Shown: in pieces, positions 17,940 through 26,026 of the stretch
Layout: the number at the start of each line of letters is the position of its first letter
Numbering within the stretch: position 1 is the first letter of the stretch
NCBI RefSeq assembly: GCF_000219875.1
Contig: NC_017167.1
Coordinates: 1,485,092 to 1,549,091, forward strand
Reading direction: 5' to 3'
From: Alicyclobacillus acidocaldarius subsp. acidocaldarius Tc-4-1
Lineage (GTDB): Bacteria > Bacillota > Bacilli > Alicyclobacillales > Alicyclobacillaceae
DNA: 64,000 bases
Notes under the pieces: model-generated
What the model saw: the letters and a program-made list of their open reading frames with translations, nothing else
Database searches by the model: none
Told to the model about the DNA's origin: nothing
Translations under genes and position numbers: made by a program

Positions 17940-19199
17940 TCAGATGACCATCTGCAGGCCCATGTACACGCCAAACGCCATGACGATGAAGGATAGCCCG
18001 GTCACAACCCATCGGTACCATCCGCGCATGCGGTACTCGGGCGGAAGCGCGCGGCGCTCGAGCAGCAACAGGAAGCCGAGGACAATGGGCAACAGGAGCG
18101 AATTCATCACCTCGGTGTCCACCGAGAGGTTGATCAAGTTCACGCCGCTGAAGACGAGTATCGCGCCGCCGATGTGCGCCAGGCTGTACACCGCGTAAAA
18201 CGCCTTCGCGTCCTTCCACCGGGTGTTCAGACTGTGGCGAATGCCCGTGACCTCGCCAATGCCCCACGCGCCCGCAAGCGACACGACGAGTGCGGCCACA
18301 AAGCTCGCGCCGAGCATCCCCAGGCCGAAAATCACCTTCGCGGCGGCAGCGCCGAGAAACGGCGTCAATCCTTGCGCGATGTCGCCTACGGTCTCAAGGG
18401 GCGTGTTCGGGTGCGTGCGCCCCACCGTCGCCGCGATCATCACGACCACGGCGATCATGATGACCTGCGTCAGTATGGATCCAAAGAACGTATCCCAGCG
18501 AGCAAACCGAAGGTCGCGCAGGGTCAGTTTTCGATCCACCACCGCCGACTGCTGATAAAAGATCATCCAGGGCATGATAACGGCTCCCACATTCGCCGCG
18601 AGCAGGTACACATAGCTCGGATGGTTCAGCGGCACCGTCGCCAGACCCCGCAGCAACTGATGCCAGGAGGGATGCGCGAGCAGCGCTCCCGGCACCAAGG
18701 CCAGCTCAAACAACCCCATGGCGATCCCGACGCGTTCCACGCGCTTGTAGCTCCCCGTCAACGCCAAGGCAATCAGGAGGACGGTCGCGGTGGATACCGT
18801 GTAATACGGCGAGATGCCAAACAGTTCTCCCACGCCCGCAATGCCGGCAAACTCCGTGACCAACGCGCCGATAGCAGACAAAAACAGCGTAGACACGGAA
18901 ATCCAGGCCCATCCGCGGCCGAAGTGATATCGGATCAATTCCCCGTGTCCGCGCCCTGTGACAAGCCCAAGGCGCACCGTCACTTCTTGCACCAAATAGA
19001 CAATCGGTATCAAGATCAACTGGGGCAAAACCATGGCGTAGCCCCACACGGCGCCAGACTGTGCGGCTGTAATAATGCACCCTGCGTCGGTGTTGGCGAG
19101 CATGACGATGATACCAGGACCTACCTTAGCAAGGAGCTGCCACCAAAACCCTCGCGCCGCGCGAGGCGCCTCGGCCTGCATGACGTCCGTGTGTCCCAT
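17940..19199 (-). CDS. Nramp-family metal transporter with variant binding motifs
   Basis: About 419 residues with 11 or so membrane segments of the Nramp/SLC11 fold. The first helix reads ANTDAGCIITAAQSG in place of the canonical DPGN motif, and helix 6 reads GAVIMPWMIFYQQS where MPH is usual. The conserved Asp is kept but Asn and His are changed, as in divergent Nramp clades, so the ion could be Mn2+, Mg2+ or another divalent metal. I choose ATG 19199 (MGHTDVMQ) with GAGAGGA upstream. ATGs at 19208 and 19229 are alternatives. A DtxR-like box lies 81 bases upstream. Confidence 0.88.
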   Translation of the reverse strand: MGHTDVMQAEAPRAARGFWWQLLAKVGPGIIVMLANTDAGCIITAAQSGAVWGYAMVLPQLILIPIVYLVQEVTVRLGLVTGRGHGELIRYHFGRGWAWISVSTLFLSAIGALVTEFAGIAGVGELFGISPYYTVSTATVLLIALALTGSYKRVERVGIAMGLFELALVPGALLAHPSWHQLLRGLATVPLNHPSYVYLLAANVGAVIMPWMIFYQQSAVVDRKLTLRDLRFARWDTFFGSILTQVIMIAVVVMIAATVGRTHPNTPLETVGDIAQGLTPFLGAAAAKVIFGLGMLGASFVAALVVSLAGAWGIGEVTGIRHSLNTRWKDAKAFYAVYSLAHIGGAILVFSGVNLINLSVDTEVMNSLLLPIVLGFLLLLERRALPPEYRMRGWYRWVVTGLSFIVMAFGVYMGLQMVI

Positions 19200-19279
19200 C
19201 AAGTTCATTCCTCTCGTTGCAAACACCATCTTGCCGCGGATAGGATATGGGATAGACGGAGTTTGCCCAATCTCTTTTC

Positions 19280-19298
19280 TATGGTTAGTCTAACCTAA
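19280..19298. promoter_or_regulatory. DtxR/IdeR-like metal box upstream of the Nramp gene
   Basis: The 19 bases contain the perfect dyad GGTTAG-T-CTAACC and match the DtxR/IdeR consensus TTAGGTTAGSCTAACCTAA at 16 of 19 positions. On the minus strand they cover the expected -10 region of the transporter, 17 bases after a TTGAAA -35 (19311-19316). Metal-dependent repression is the inferred role. Confidence 0.65.
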
Positions 19299-19345
19299 CT
19301 AGAAACTTGATTTCAATGGTCAACATTCTCTGGAGGTGTCCGCGC

Positions 19346-19678
19346 ATGGCGCAGATCGAAGATTTTCAAAAACTCGACATCCGGATTGGGACCGTCGTGA
19401 GAGCCGAGCCGTTTCCCGAAGCGCGGAAACCGGCCATCAAGCTGTGGATCGACTTTGGAGAGGCGATAGGGGTGCGCGCTTCGAGCGCGCAAATTACGCG
19501 GCGATACACCCCGGAGGAACTCGTGGGCAGACAAGTCGTCGCCGTCACCAACTTCCCGCCGCGGCGCATCGCCGGATTTTCGTCGGAAGTGCTGGTACTC
19601 GGAGGGCTGCCCGAAGAAGGGGATGTCGTCTTGCTCAAACCCGACGTCCCCGTGCCAAACGGTACACCCATCGGATGA
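19346..19678 (+). CDS. csaA: CsaA-type tRNA-binding-domain chaperone
   Basis: A 110-residue protein consisting of a single tRNA-binding (OB-fold) domain, the full length of Csa[28 protein letters not shown] is shown by its parts IRIGTV and AIKLWIDFG. The C-terminal [20 protein letters not shown] is the family signature region. The start at ATG 19346 follows CTGGAGG. CsaA is an export-related chaperone homologous to the dimerisation part of MetRS/Trbp111. It is divergent from the metal transporter and convergent with the lipase gene. Confidence 0.92.
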   Translation: MAQIEDFQKLDIRIGTVVRAEPFPEARKPAIKLWIDFGEAIGVRASSAQITRRYTPEELVGRQVVAVTNFPPRRIAGFSSEVLVLGGLPEEGDVVLLKPDVPVPNGTPIG

Positions 19679-19687
19679 GCGGTCGCG

Positions 19688-20638
19688 TCATGCCCGCTCT
19701 CCGGCGGCGGCGCCGGTCCCATCGGCATACGGGTAAAAGTAATGGTAAAACTCGTACATCTGATGTTTGTCATACACTGACGCGTCCGGATCAGGGTTTG
19801 GTACGTCGATGACACTGCCGAGCGACGTTCCGTAGCGGCTGAACACGTCGCCGTCAAAATGATAGTCCTTTACATCCACAGATGGATTCGCCATGGGCTG
19901 AAACCCTGTGCCAATGGAATTGAACACGATCACGCCTGAAATCACCCATGGACCGGAGACCTTGCGCTCTTCGAGATAGACGGACTGCGCGAGCCACCCA
20001 CCCATTGAATGCCCCGTCAGCACCACATGAATCGGGGACTGATGAACCGCCTGTGAGGCCCTGTTGCAGGCTAGGATGAAGAACGACTTCGCGGGTGCGA
20101 GTTGGTCAATCATGTTGGGAACGCTCAAATAAATTCCGGCGTCCGCAACGAGGTCCATCACGTTGTTCGTCGTCCCTCGGTACGAGATGACGACATCCGA
20201 CCCTTTCTGGTAAGCCACGGCGTAAAATCCCGCTTGGGACTCCTCGTTGTCGACGGCTAGCACGCGCCATCCCCGTAGATCGGAAAAGAACTCGTTCACC
20301 GCCTGGGTATACGTCTCATGCCAGTCCATGCTGTTCACCCGCTCGATTTCGCCGAGGAGAGACTTGGGCCCGCGGTGGACGAGCGCCTCTTCTTCCATCT
20401 CGTCGAACGACTGTCCCACTTCCGCCGCCAGATTCACATAAGACAAATCCGTCATTTTCATCAACACGCCGTCATAGATGCCGTTGGTGACATCGGATAC
20501 CGATAAGGCGGAAGCCGAAGGTTTTACATCGGGGGCGCGCACAATGGCATTGACGGTCAGAAACCGGAAGGGCACGACGAGCATCGCGGACGCGGCCGTA
20601 AACGCGAAGAGTCGCTTCCAAAACGACGGCGATCGCAT
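19688..20638 (-). CDS. Membrane-anchored lipase-like alpha/beta hydrolase
   Basis: A 316-residue protein with an N-terminal hydrophobic segment (about residues 9-27, LFAFTAASAMLVVPF) that looks like an uncleaved anchor or signal. The class-3-lipase pattern follows: VVISYRGTTNN (oxyanion/strand motif) and GHSMGGWLAQ with the nucleophile Ser. A C-terminal Asp/His pair is likely in the FDGDVFSRYG to YEFYHYF stretch. ATG 20638 follows GGGAGGAGG. It is predicted to act outside the membrane. The substrate is unknown. The ends of csaA and this gene are 10 bases apart (convergent). Confidence 0.75.
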   Translation of the reverse strand: MRSPSFWKRLFAFTAASAMLVVPFRFLTVNAIVRAPDVKPSASALSVSDVTNGIYDGVLMKMTDLSYVNLAAEVGQSFDEMEEEALVHRGPKSLLGEIERVNSMDWHETYTQAVNEFFSDLRGWRVLAVDNEESQAGFYAVAYQKGSDVVISYRGTTNNVMDLVADAGIYLSVPNMIDQLAPAKSFFILACNRASQAVHQSPIHVVLTGHSMGGWLAQSVYLEERKVSGPWVISGVIVFNSIGTGFQPMANPSVDVKDYHFDGDVFSRYGTSLGSVIDVPNPDPDASVYDKHQMYEFYHYFYPYADGTGAAAGERA

Positions 20639-20670
20639 TCGCTGTGCCTCCTCCCTTCTCCGACGCCAGC

Positions 20671-20676
20671 AGTATA
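20671..20676 (-). promoter_or_regulatory. Extended -10 of the lipase gene
   Basis: On the minus strand TGGTATACT gives an extended -10 (TGn-TATACT) about 33 bases upstream of the ATG. No good -35 is visible. Confidence 0.4.
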
Positions 20677-20757
20677 CCATACCCGCCCGGCGAGAGGACT
20701 GTGAGCCGTTCACAAATCCCTGTATATTTGTTGCCACGATCCGACGGATTCAAACAA

Positions 20758-20793
20758 GAGGCGGGCGCGCCTCAACTGGGGCACGCCCGCCTC
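20758..20793 (-). terminator. Terminator after the small zinc-finger gene
   Basis: GAGGCGGGCG and CGCCCGCCTC form a perfect 10-bp stem. On the minus strand the stem is followed by TTGTTTG. It lies 33 bases after the stop of the zinc-finger gene and upstream of the lipase promoter. Confidence 0.6.
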
Positions 20794-20825
20794 ATTCATC
20801 GATTCCGACCTGCGACGAACTGCAT

Positions 20826-21065
20826 CTATACGTGAAACTTTCTTGTTTTGGACAAAAGGCGATCGGTCAGCAACTGCGAATTCAAAAAGTCCCGCGGACT
20901 AATGGTCGGCGTTTGGATGGCATGATTGGACGCGAACGTGAGGAACAAGCGCTTGGGCTTGCCGTACTTTTCAATCACACTCGCCTTCGTCATGCCGTGG
21001 CGCGTCATGCAGTGCACGGACGTCAGTTCCTGCAACAGTTCGTTGCAGATCGGACAGGTGACCAC
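20826..21065 (-). CDS. Small zinc-finger protein, ROS/MucR-like domain
   Basis: A 79-residue protein. The N-terminal half shows C-x2-C-x10-H-x4-H (CPICNELLQ then TSVHCMTRHGM), followed by MTKASVIEKYGKP. This recalls the ROS/MucR and phage/homing-endonuclease zinc finger (CPxC...HxxxxHGMT..EYxxxYG). The C-terminal half has no recognisable domain. GTG 21065 has AAAGGGGA at good spacing. It is monocistronic between two terminator-like hairpins. DNA binding is likely, but no target can be named. Confidence 0.7.
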   Translation of the reverse strand: MVTCPICNELLQELTSVHCMTRHGMTKASVIEKYGKPKRLFLTFASNHAIQTPTISPRDFLNSQLLTDRLLSKTRKFHV

Positions 21066-21220
21066 GTGGCATTCCCCTTTCGCCGCCTAGCCGAGATTCC
21101 GATGCGACAGCCTGAGATTCCCGCGGTGTCATCTTCAAAGGTGCGACAGTTCCATTTTACTCGAAAATATCGACGAAGCCAGGCAACTTCGTGTAAAAAT
21201 CTCGTGACGAATGGCAAGCG

Positions 21221-21240
21221 AGGGCGGGGTTGCCCGCCCT
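21221..21240 (-). terminator. Hairpin just after murF
   Basis: AGGGCGGG and CCCGCCCT form a perfect 8-bp stem with a 4-base loop three bases beyond the murF stop. No T run follows, so termination is uncertain. Confidence 0.4.
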
Positions 21241-21243
21241 GCG

Positions 21244-22611
21244 TCAGAGCGCGGCCAACGCATCCACGGCGCGATCGAGTTGGACCGCTCTAGAGCCCTT
21301 CACCAGCACCACGTCTCCCGGCTGAAGGTACGTGCCGAGAGAAGCCAAGAGTTCTTCCAACGCGTTGAAGTGACGCACTACGGGTACGCCCGCCTCTTCT
21401 GCCGCACGCGCCATTTCCACCGCCAATTTGCCCACGCAGAGTAGGCGGTCCACGCCGGCCAACGCCACGCGGCGACCGACTTCCCGGTGGGCCTGAACGG
21501 CCATCTGCCCAAGTTCCAGCATGTCACCGAGCACGGCAACGCGATGCCCTGGCCGCGCGACGCGCTCGAGGACTTCAAGGCTCGCGGCGACGGATGAAGG
21601 GCTTGCATTGTACGCATCGTCAATCACGGTCACATCTCTAACGTCCACCAGGCGCAGCCGGCCCCGCTGCGCTTCGACGCGGCCCAGCCCACGCTGAATG
21701 TCGCCCAAGGAAATGCCGAGCGCCAGGCCAACCGCGATGGCGGCGAGCGCATTCATCACATTGTGCTGGCCCAACAGCCGAATGCGCATGGTTGCCGACC
21801 CTTGTGGGGTGTTGACCTCGAAGGCCATCCCTTCCTGCGACCAGGTCACCGACGTGGCGCGGATGTCACACGCTTCGCTCAGCCCATACCACAGGATGCG
21901 CGCCGTCGTGCGGTGCTGCATCCGGCGAAGCCAGGGATCGTCTCCATTCAGCACGGCAATCCCGTCTTTCGGCAGGCTCGCGATGAGCTCTGTCTTCGCC
22001 AGGGCGATGTTCTCCTGGCTGCCCAGGAGTTCGATGTGGTTGTAGCCAATGTGGGTAATGACGCCGATGTTCGGGCGGGCGATGGTGCACAATTCCTCAA
22101 TTTGCCCCAGGCCGCGCATTCCCATCTCAAGAACCATGGCACGATGCGAGGCATCCCGCTGTAGAATGGTGAGAGGTAAGCCCAATTCGTTGTTCTGGTT
22201 CGCCGAGGTGTACACGCACGGGCCGAGCGCGCCAAGCGCGGCTGCGACCATCTCCTTGGTCGTCGTCTTCCCATTCGACCCGGTGATGCCCACCACGGGA
22301 CCTTCGAATTGATCGCGTTCCCAACGCGCGAGAGCCTGCACTGCCTTCAGGGCGTTTGGGACGCGAACGCACGGCCCGAGCGCCGTCTTGACGTCTTTGG
22401 TGACGACGGCTACACTGGCTCCGCGGCGAAACGCCTCGTCGACAAACTGGTGTCCGTCGACGCGCTGTCCCACAAACGCGACAAACGCATGTCCCGGCTG
22501 AAGCTGTCGATGGTCAATGGCCACGCCCTTGACGATGACGTCCGGGGCCTCGTGGAACGCGGGCGTGCCCCCTACCACGTGCACGAAGTTCGCAAGCGAC
22601 ATGGGTGTCAT
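21244..22611 (-). CDS. murF: UDP-N-acetylmuramoyl-tripeptide--D-alanyl-D-alanine ligase
   Basis: A 455-residue Mur ligase. The ATP loop is GITGSNGKTTTKEM near residue 105, the TSANQNNELGLPL substrate region follows, and YNASPSSV and VLGDMLELG are in the C-terminal half. It adds D-Ala-D-Ala to the UDP-MurNAc-tripeptide in the cytoplasm. ATG 22611 is preferred (GAGGGGAAC upstream), and ATG 22602 is also in frame. It is divergent from ddl, which makes the dipeptide it uses, and the two starts are only about 45 bases apart. Confidence 0.96.
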   Translation of the reverse strand: MTPMSLANFVHVVGGTPAFHEAPDVIVKGVAIDHRQLQPGHAFVAFVGQRVDGHQFVDEAFRRGASVAVVTKDVKTALGPCVRVPNALKAVQALARWERDQFEGPVVGITGSNGKTTTKEMVAAALGALGPCVYTSANQNNELGLPLTILQRDASHRAMVLEMGMRGLGQIEELCTIARPNIGVITHIGYNHIELLGSQENIALAKTELIASLPKDGIAVLNGDDPWLRRMQHRTTARILWYGLSEACDIRATSVTWSQEGMAFEVNTPQGSATMRIRLLGQHNVMNALAAIAVGLALGISLGDIQRGLGRVEAQRGRLRLVDVRDVTVIDDAYNASPSSVAASLEVLERVARPGHRVAVLGDMLELGQMAVQAHREVGRRVALAGVDRLLCVGKLAVEMARAAEEAGVPVVRHFNALEELLASLGTYLQPGDVVLVKGSRAVQLDRAVDALAAL

Positions 22612-22654
22612 ATGGGTTCGTTCCCCTCTACGCACGTTTTAGAAAAGGAGATGT

Positions 22655-23812
22655 GTGTCTGTGCCAAATCGCAAACTGAGGGTCGGCGTCATCTTTGGTG
22701 GAAAGTCCGGTGAACACGAGGTCTCGCTGCAGTCGGCCAAGTCGGTGATGGATGCGCTTGATCCTCTTCACTATACCACGATACCCATCGGGATTTCGAA
22801 GGACGGGCGTTGGCACGTCGGGAAGGGTGCATGGAAGGCGCTCGAGGCAAAGCAGCCTGCAGCGTTGCCGAGTCAACACGCCCAGAACGGCCCGTCCGCT
22901 TCGAAGCGGTTCATCAACCCGGAAATCCAGGGGTTGTCCCCCGTCGAGGTCAAGCGGTCGCCCGATTGGCTTCCTCCCGCGCTGGTGAACGAGATCGACG
23001 TCGTCTTTCCGGTACTCCACGGCACGTTCGGTGAAGATGGGACGATTCAAGGGCTCTTGGAGATGGTGGGCATTCCCTACGTGGGCTCCGGTGTGCTTGC
23101 CTCGGCCTTAGGTATGGACAAAATCGCGATGAAACAGATCTTTTCAGCCGTCGGAATCCCTCAGGCGCGCTGGGTGGGTTTCACGCGCGCTTCCTGGGCA
23201 CAGGATGACAGCCGGATTGTGCGAGAGATTGAGGAGGAACTCGGATATCCCTGCTTCGTCAAGCCCGCGAATCTTGGATCGAGCGTCGGGATCTCCAAAG
23301 CTCGCAACCAGCGGGAACTCGTGGAGGCCGTTCATCTCGCCCTGTCGTACGACCGGCGCGTCATTGTGGAGGAGGCCATTGACGCGCGCGAGATCGAAAT
23401 CGGCATTCTCGGCAACGACGACCCCATCGCCTCTGTGGCTGGCGAGATCATCCCCAAGCGCGAATTTTACGATTATGAAGCGAAGTATCAAGACGGGGGC
23501 GCAGAACTTCGCATTCCTGCAGACCTGTCGCCGGAGGAGCGCAAGGCCGTGGAGTCGTACGCCATCCGGGCCTTCCAGGCCATTGACGGCTCCGGGCTGG
23601 CGCGAGTGGATTTTTTTGTCGAACGGGGAACTGGCCGCGTGTTGGTGAACGAGATCAACACGATGCCTGGCTTCACGCGCTTCAGCATGTATCCGAAGCT
23701 GTGGGAAGCGTCCGGGCTGGCGTACGACAAGTTGCTCGACCGCCTCATTGAGCTTGCACTGGAACGACACGCGGAGCGGAGCCAGCTTCTGAGATCATAT
23801 GATAAGGCGTAA
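22655..23812 (+). CDS. ddl: D-alanine--D-alanine ligase
   Basis: A 385-residue ATP-grasp ligase. GGKSGEHEVSLQSA is at the N-terminus, PANLGSSVGISKA is the ATP-grasp loop, FYDYEAKYQ is the omega loop typical of D-Ala-D-Ala (not D-Lac) ligases, and NEINTMPGFT carries metal ligands. AAGGAG lies upstream. GTG 22655 is close to it (4 bases) and GTG 22661 sits at 10, so the start is uncertain by two codons. It is divergent from murF. A strong hairpin follows the gene. Confidence 0.96.
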   Translation: MSVPNRKLRVGVIFGGKSGEHEVSLQSAKSVMDALDPLHYTTIPIGISKDGRWHVGKGAWKALEAKQPAALPSQHAQNGPSASKRFINPEIQGLSPVEVKRSPDWLPPALVNEIDVVFPVLHGTFGEDGTIQGLLEMVGIPYVGSGVLASALGMDKIAMKQIFSAVGIPQARWVGFTRASWAQDDSRIVREIEEELGYPCFVKPANLGSSVGISKARNQRELVEAVHLALSYDRRVIVEEAIDAREIEIGILGNDDPIASVAGEIIPKREFYDYEAKYQDGGAELRIPADLSPEERKAVESYAIRAFQAIDGSGLARVDFFVERGTGRVLVNEINTMPGFTRFSMYPKLWEASGLAYDKLLDRLIELALERHAERSQLLRSYDKA

Positions 23813-23817
23813 ATATC

Positions 23818-23845
23818 GAGCGCGGCTGGTTTCCCAGCCGCGCTC
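23818..23845. terminator. Bidirectional terminator between ddl and dnaD
   Basis: GAGCGCGGCTGG and CCAGCCGCGCTC form a perfect 12-bp stem with a TTTC loop, placed between the convergent stops of ddl (23812) and dnaD (23849). T-rich tails are short on both sides. Confidence 0.65.
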
Positions 23846-23848
23846 TCG

Positions 23849-24616
23849 TTAGTCGGGGAAGAGTTCATAGAAACTGGCGTAACGCTCGTCGCGCACGGGC
23901 TCGCGCGCAGCTGTGCGCGGAGAGGCGGGTCTCGATCTCGGTTTCGGCTGGCCGCCCTGAGAATCGCCCTGCCATTGAGCCTGTCTCTCAGCCTGTCTCT
24001 CGCGGTATTGCACGCGGTACTGCTCGAGATCTTGTCGCGAACGAACGTTGTTCTTTTGCCAGTTGTACAGCACCCGATCGATGTAGCGAAAACTGTATTT
24101 GTTGGCCAACACACTTTCCTTCAACGCTTCTACGACGAGCCACTCGGGATAGCCGTGCTCGCCAAGCCACGCCCTAAGTTGATCGCATTCCAGCGAAGAG
24201 AGAGGGCGGCCGAATTCTTCCTCGAACAGGCTGACGAGATCCTTCTCGACAGGCGGAGGCTGCACCACGCGCCGGCGCCCTTTCAGCTTGTCCCATAGCG
24301 GTTGGAGATCGAAATAGGTCACGTGCGCTCCCTGATCGTCGTACCGTTCGCCAATGGCGAGGAATCCCTCCGTGACGAGTCGCTCCACACACGCCATGAC
24401 CTCTTTGCTCGACATGCCGCAGCGCTCGCCCAATTCGTGCGGAGACAGTTCCGTCGTGCCCTCCGTCTGGCCGCTCGCGAGGATCTGCAACAGCACGACG
24501 AGCTCATGCGGGTGCAGGCCGAGCTGAGCGAAGCGCCGCAGAAGGTCGCACGGCACGGCGACAAACGGGGCACTTAAGTAATCGCTGTTGCCACCTTGCC
24601 GGCCCGAAGGTTCCAT
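23849..24616 (-). CDS. dnaD: DnaD family replication initiation protein
   Basis: A 255-residue DnaD. The N-terminal winged-helix domain (about residues 20-110: DLLRRFAQLGLHPHELVVL, SPHELGERCGMSSKEVM) is followed by the DnaB/DnaD C-terminal domain with LVSLFEEEFGRPLS and YSFRYIDRVLYNWQKNNV, the YxxxIxxxW signature. A low-complexity Arg/Gln-rich linker (RERQAERQAQWQ) precedes the tail. It helps load the replicative helicase at oriC and at restart sites. ATG 24616 follows AAGGGGAGG. It is located 20 bases after asnS, as in Bacillus. Confidence 0.93.
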   Translation of the reverse strand: MEPSGRQGGNSDYLSAPFVAVPCDLLRRFAQLGLHPHELVVLLQILASGQTEGTTELSPHELGERCGMSSKEVMACVERLVTEGFLAIGERYDDQGAHVTYFDLQPLWDKLKGRRRVVQPPPVEKDLVSLFEEEFGRPLSSLECDQLRAWLGEHGYPEWLVVEALKESVLANKYSFRYIDRVLYNWQKNNVRSRQDLEQYRVQYRERQAERQAQWQGDSQGGQPKPRSRPASPRTAAREPVRDERYASFYELFPD

Positions 24617-24636
24617 TCGCTCGCCTCCCCTTGTGC

Positions 24637-25932
24637 TTACGGCGCCATTCGGTAGAGCATGCGGGGAAACAGAATCGCTTCTCGGACGTGATCCAGCCCA
24701 CAGATCCATGCAATCGTCCTTTCCAGGCCGAGGCCGAATCCGGAATGCGGCACGGAACCGTAGCGCCTCAGATCGAGATACCATCCGTAGGTCTCTTCCG
24801 GTAACCGATGTTCCTCAAAGCGCGTTCTCAGCAACTCGTAGTCGTGAATGCGCTGGCTGCCCCCGATGATCTCGCCGTAGCCTTCGGGAGCCAACATGTC
24901 GGCGCAGAGCACCACTTCAGGCCGCTCCGGATCCGGCTGCATGTAAAAGGCCTTGAGCTTCGTGGGATATCGCTCGATGAACACCGGTGTGTCAAACTGT
25001 TCCGCAAGCGCCGTTTCATGCGGCGATCCGAAGTCGTCACCCCAGGCGATGTCGAACCCGTGTTCCCGCAGCCAGCCAATTGCGTCGTCGTACGAGATGC
25101 GGGCAAAAGGCGCCCTCACTCGCGCTAACCGCGCGATATCTCGACCCAACAGTTCGAGTTCAGGCGTGCAGCGGTCAACCACCGACTGCACCACGTACTC
25201 GACGAGGGCCTCCTGCACGCGCAGATTCTCCTCGTGCTCGACAAAGGCCATCTCGGGTTCGACCATCCAAAACTCGATGAGATGTCGTCTCGTCTTGGAT
25301 TTCTCCGCCCGGAAACACGGTCCGAAGCAGTACACTTTCCCCAGCGCCATGGCCGCGGCCTCCATGTACAATTGGCCGCTCTGCGTCAGGTAAGCCGTGT
25401 CGTCGAAGTAGCGCGTCTCAAACAGCTCCGTGGTGTCCTCGCACGAGGCCGGCGTGAGGATGGGCGCGTCCACGCGCGTAAACCCGTTGTCGTCCAAAAA
25501 CGCCTGGATGGCGCGCTCGATCTCGGCGCGAATGCGGAGAATCGCCCGCTGCCGCGGCACGCGGATCCACAGATGGCGATGGTCGAGAAGAAAGTCGATC
25601 CCGTGCTCCTTCAGCGCGATGGGATACTCGTGCGCCAACTGCACGGGCTCAATGTGACGGACGTCAATCTCGTATCCTCCTGGTGCGCGCGCGTCCTGGC
25701 GCACCGTGCCTTCGACGACCAGCGAAGATTCTTGCGTCAGCGCATCGCTCGCCGCAAACGTCTCGTCCGAGACGTTGGATTTGACCACCACGCATTGAAC
25801 GAGTCCTGTCCCGTCCCGAACCTGAAGAAAATGGATTTTTCCACTCGAACGCTTGTTGTACAGCCATCCCCGCAACTGCACGTCCTGCCCGACGTGATTG
25901 GCGAGTTGGCGAACCGTGGTCCATTCAGCCAC
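24637..25932 (-). CDS. asnS: Asparaginyl-tRNA synthetase
   Basis: A 431-residue class IIb synthetase. It has an N-terminal OB anticodon-binding domain ([20 protein letters not shown], shown by its start VQLRGWLYN), motif 2 [12 protein letters not shown] and motif 3 [21 protein letters not shown] and the lack of an Asp-type insertion domain support AsnRS over AspRS. The start is GTG 25932 after a GGGGGGG run. No T-box is visible in the short leader. A TATAAT on the minus strand at 25974-25979 is its likely -10. Confidence 0.95.
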   Translation of the reverse strand: MAEWTTVRQLANHVGQDVQLRGWLYNKRSSGKIHFLQVRDGTGLVQCVVVKSNVSDETFAASDALTQESSLVVEGTVRQDARAPGGYEIDVRHIEPVQLAHEYPIALKEHGIDFLLDHRHLWIRVPRQRAILRIRAEIERAIQAFLDDNGFTRVDAPILTPASCEDTTELFETRYFDDTAYLTQSGQLYMEAAAMALGKVYCFGPCFRAEKSKTRRHLIEFWMVEPEMAFVEHEENLRVQEALVEYVVQSVVDRCTPELELLGRDIARLARVRAPFARISYDDAIGWLREHGFDIAWGDDFGSPHETALAEQFDTPVFIERYPTKLKAFYMQPDPERPEVVLCADMLAPEGYGEIIGGSQRIHDYELLRTRFEEHRLPEETYGWYLDLRRYGSVPHSGFGLGLERTIAWICGLDHVREAILFPRMLYRMAP

Positions 25933-25973
25933 GCCTTTTCCCCCCCAAAACCGTGCAAACGCGATGCGCACCG

Positions 25974-25979
25974 ATTATA
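25974..25979 (-). promoter_or_regulatory. -10 element of asnS
   Basis: A perfect TATAAT on the minus strand, 42 bases upstream of the GTG start and directly after the T tail of the preceding terminator. A convincing -35 is not visible. Confidence 0.45.
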
Positions 25980-25983
25980 GCAG

Positions 25984-26013
25984 AAAAGCGCAGGGGCTTG
26001 GATTCCCCTGCGC
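25984..26013 (-). terminator. Rho-independent terminator of the ftsH-like operon
   Basis: On the minus strand GCGCAGGGG and CCCCTGCGC form a perfect 9-bp stem with an 8-base loop, followed by TTTT. It lies 14 bases after the ftsH-like stop. Confidence 0.85.
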
Positions 26014-26026
26014 CAGCATCCAGTCG

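Noticed and set aside
23940-24020. Short direct repeats near the end of dnaD
   Set aside because: They encode a low-complexity Arg/Gln linker within the protein and are not a separate repeat element.
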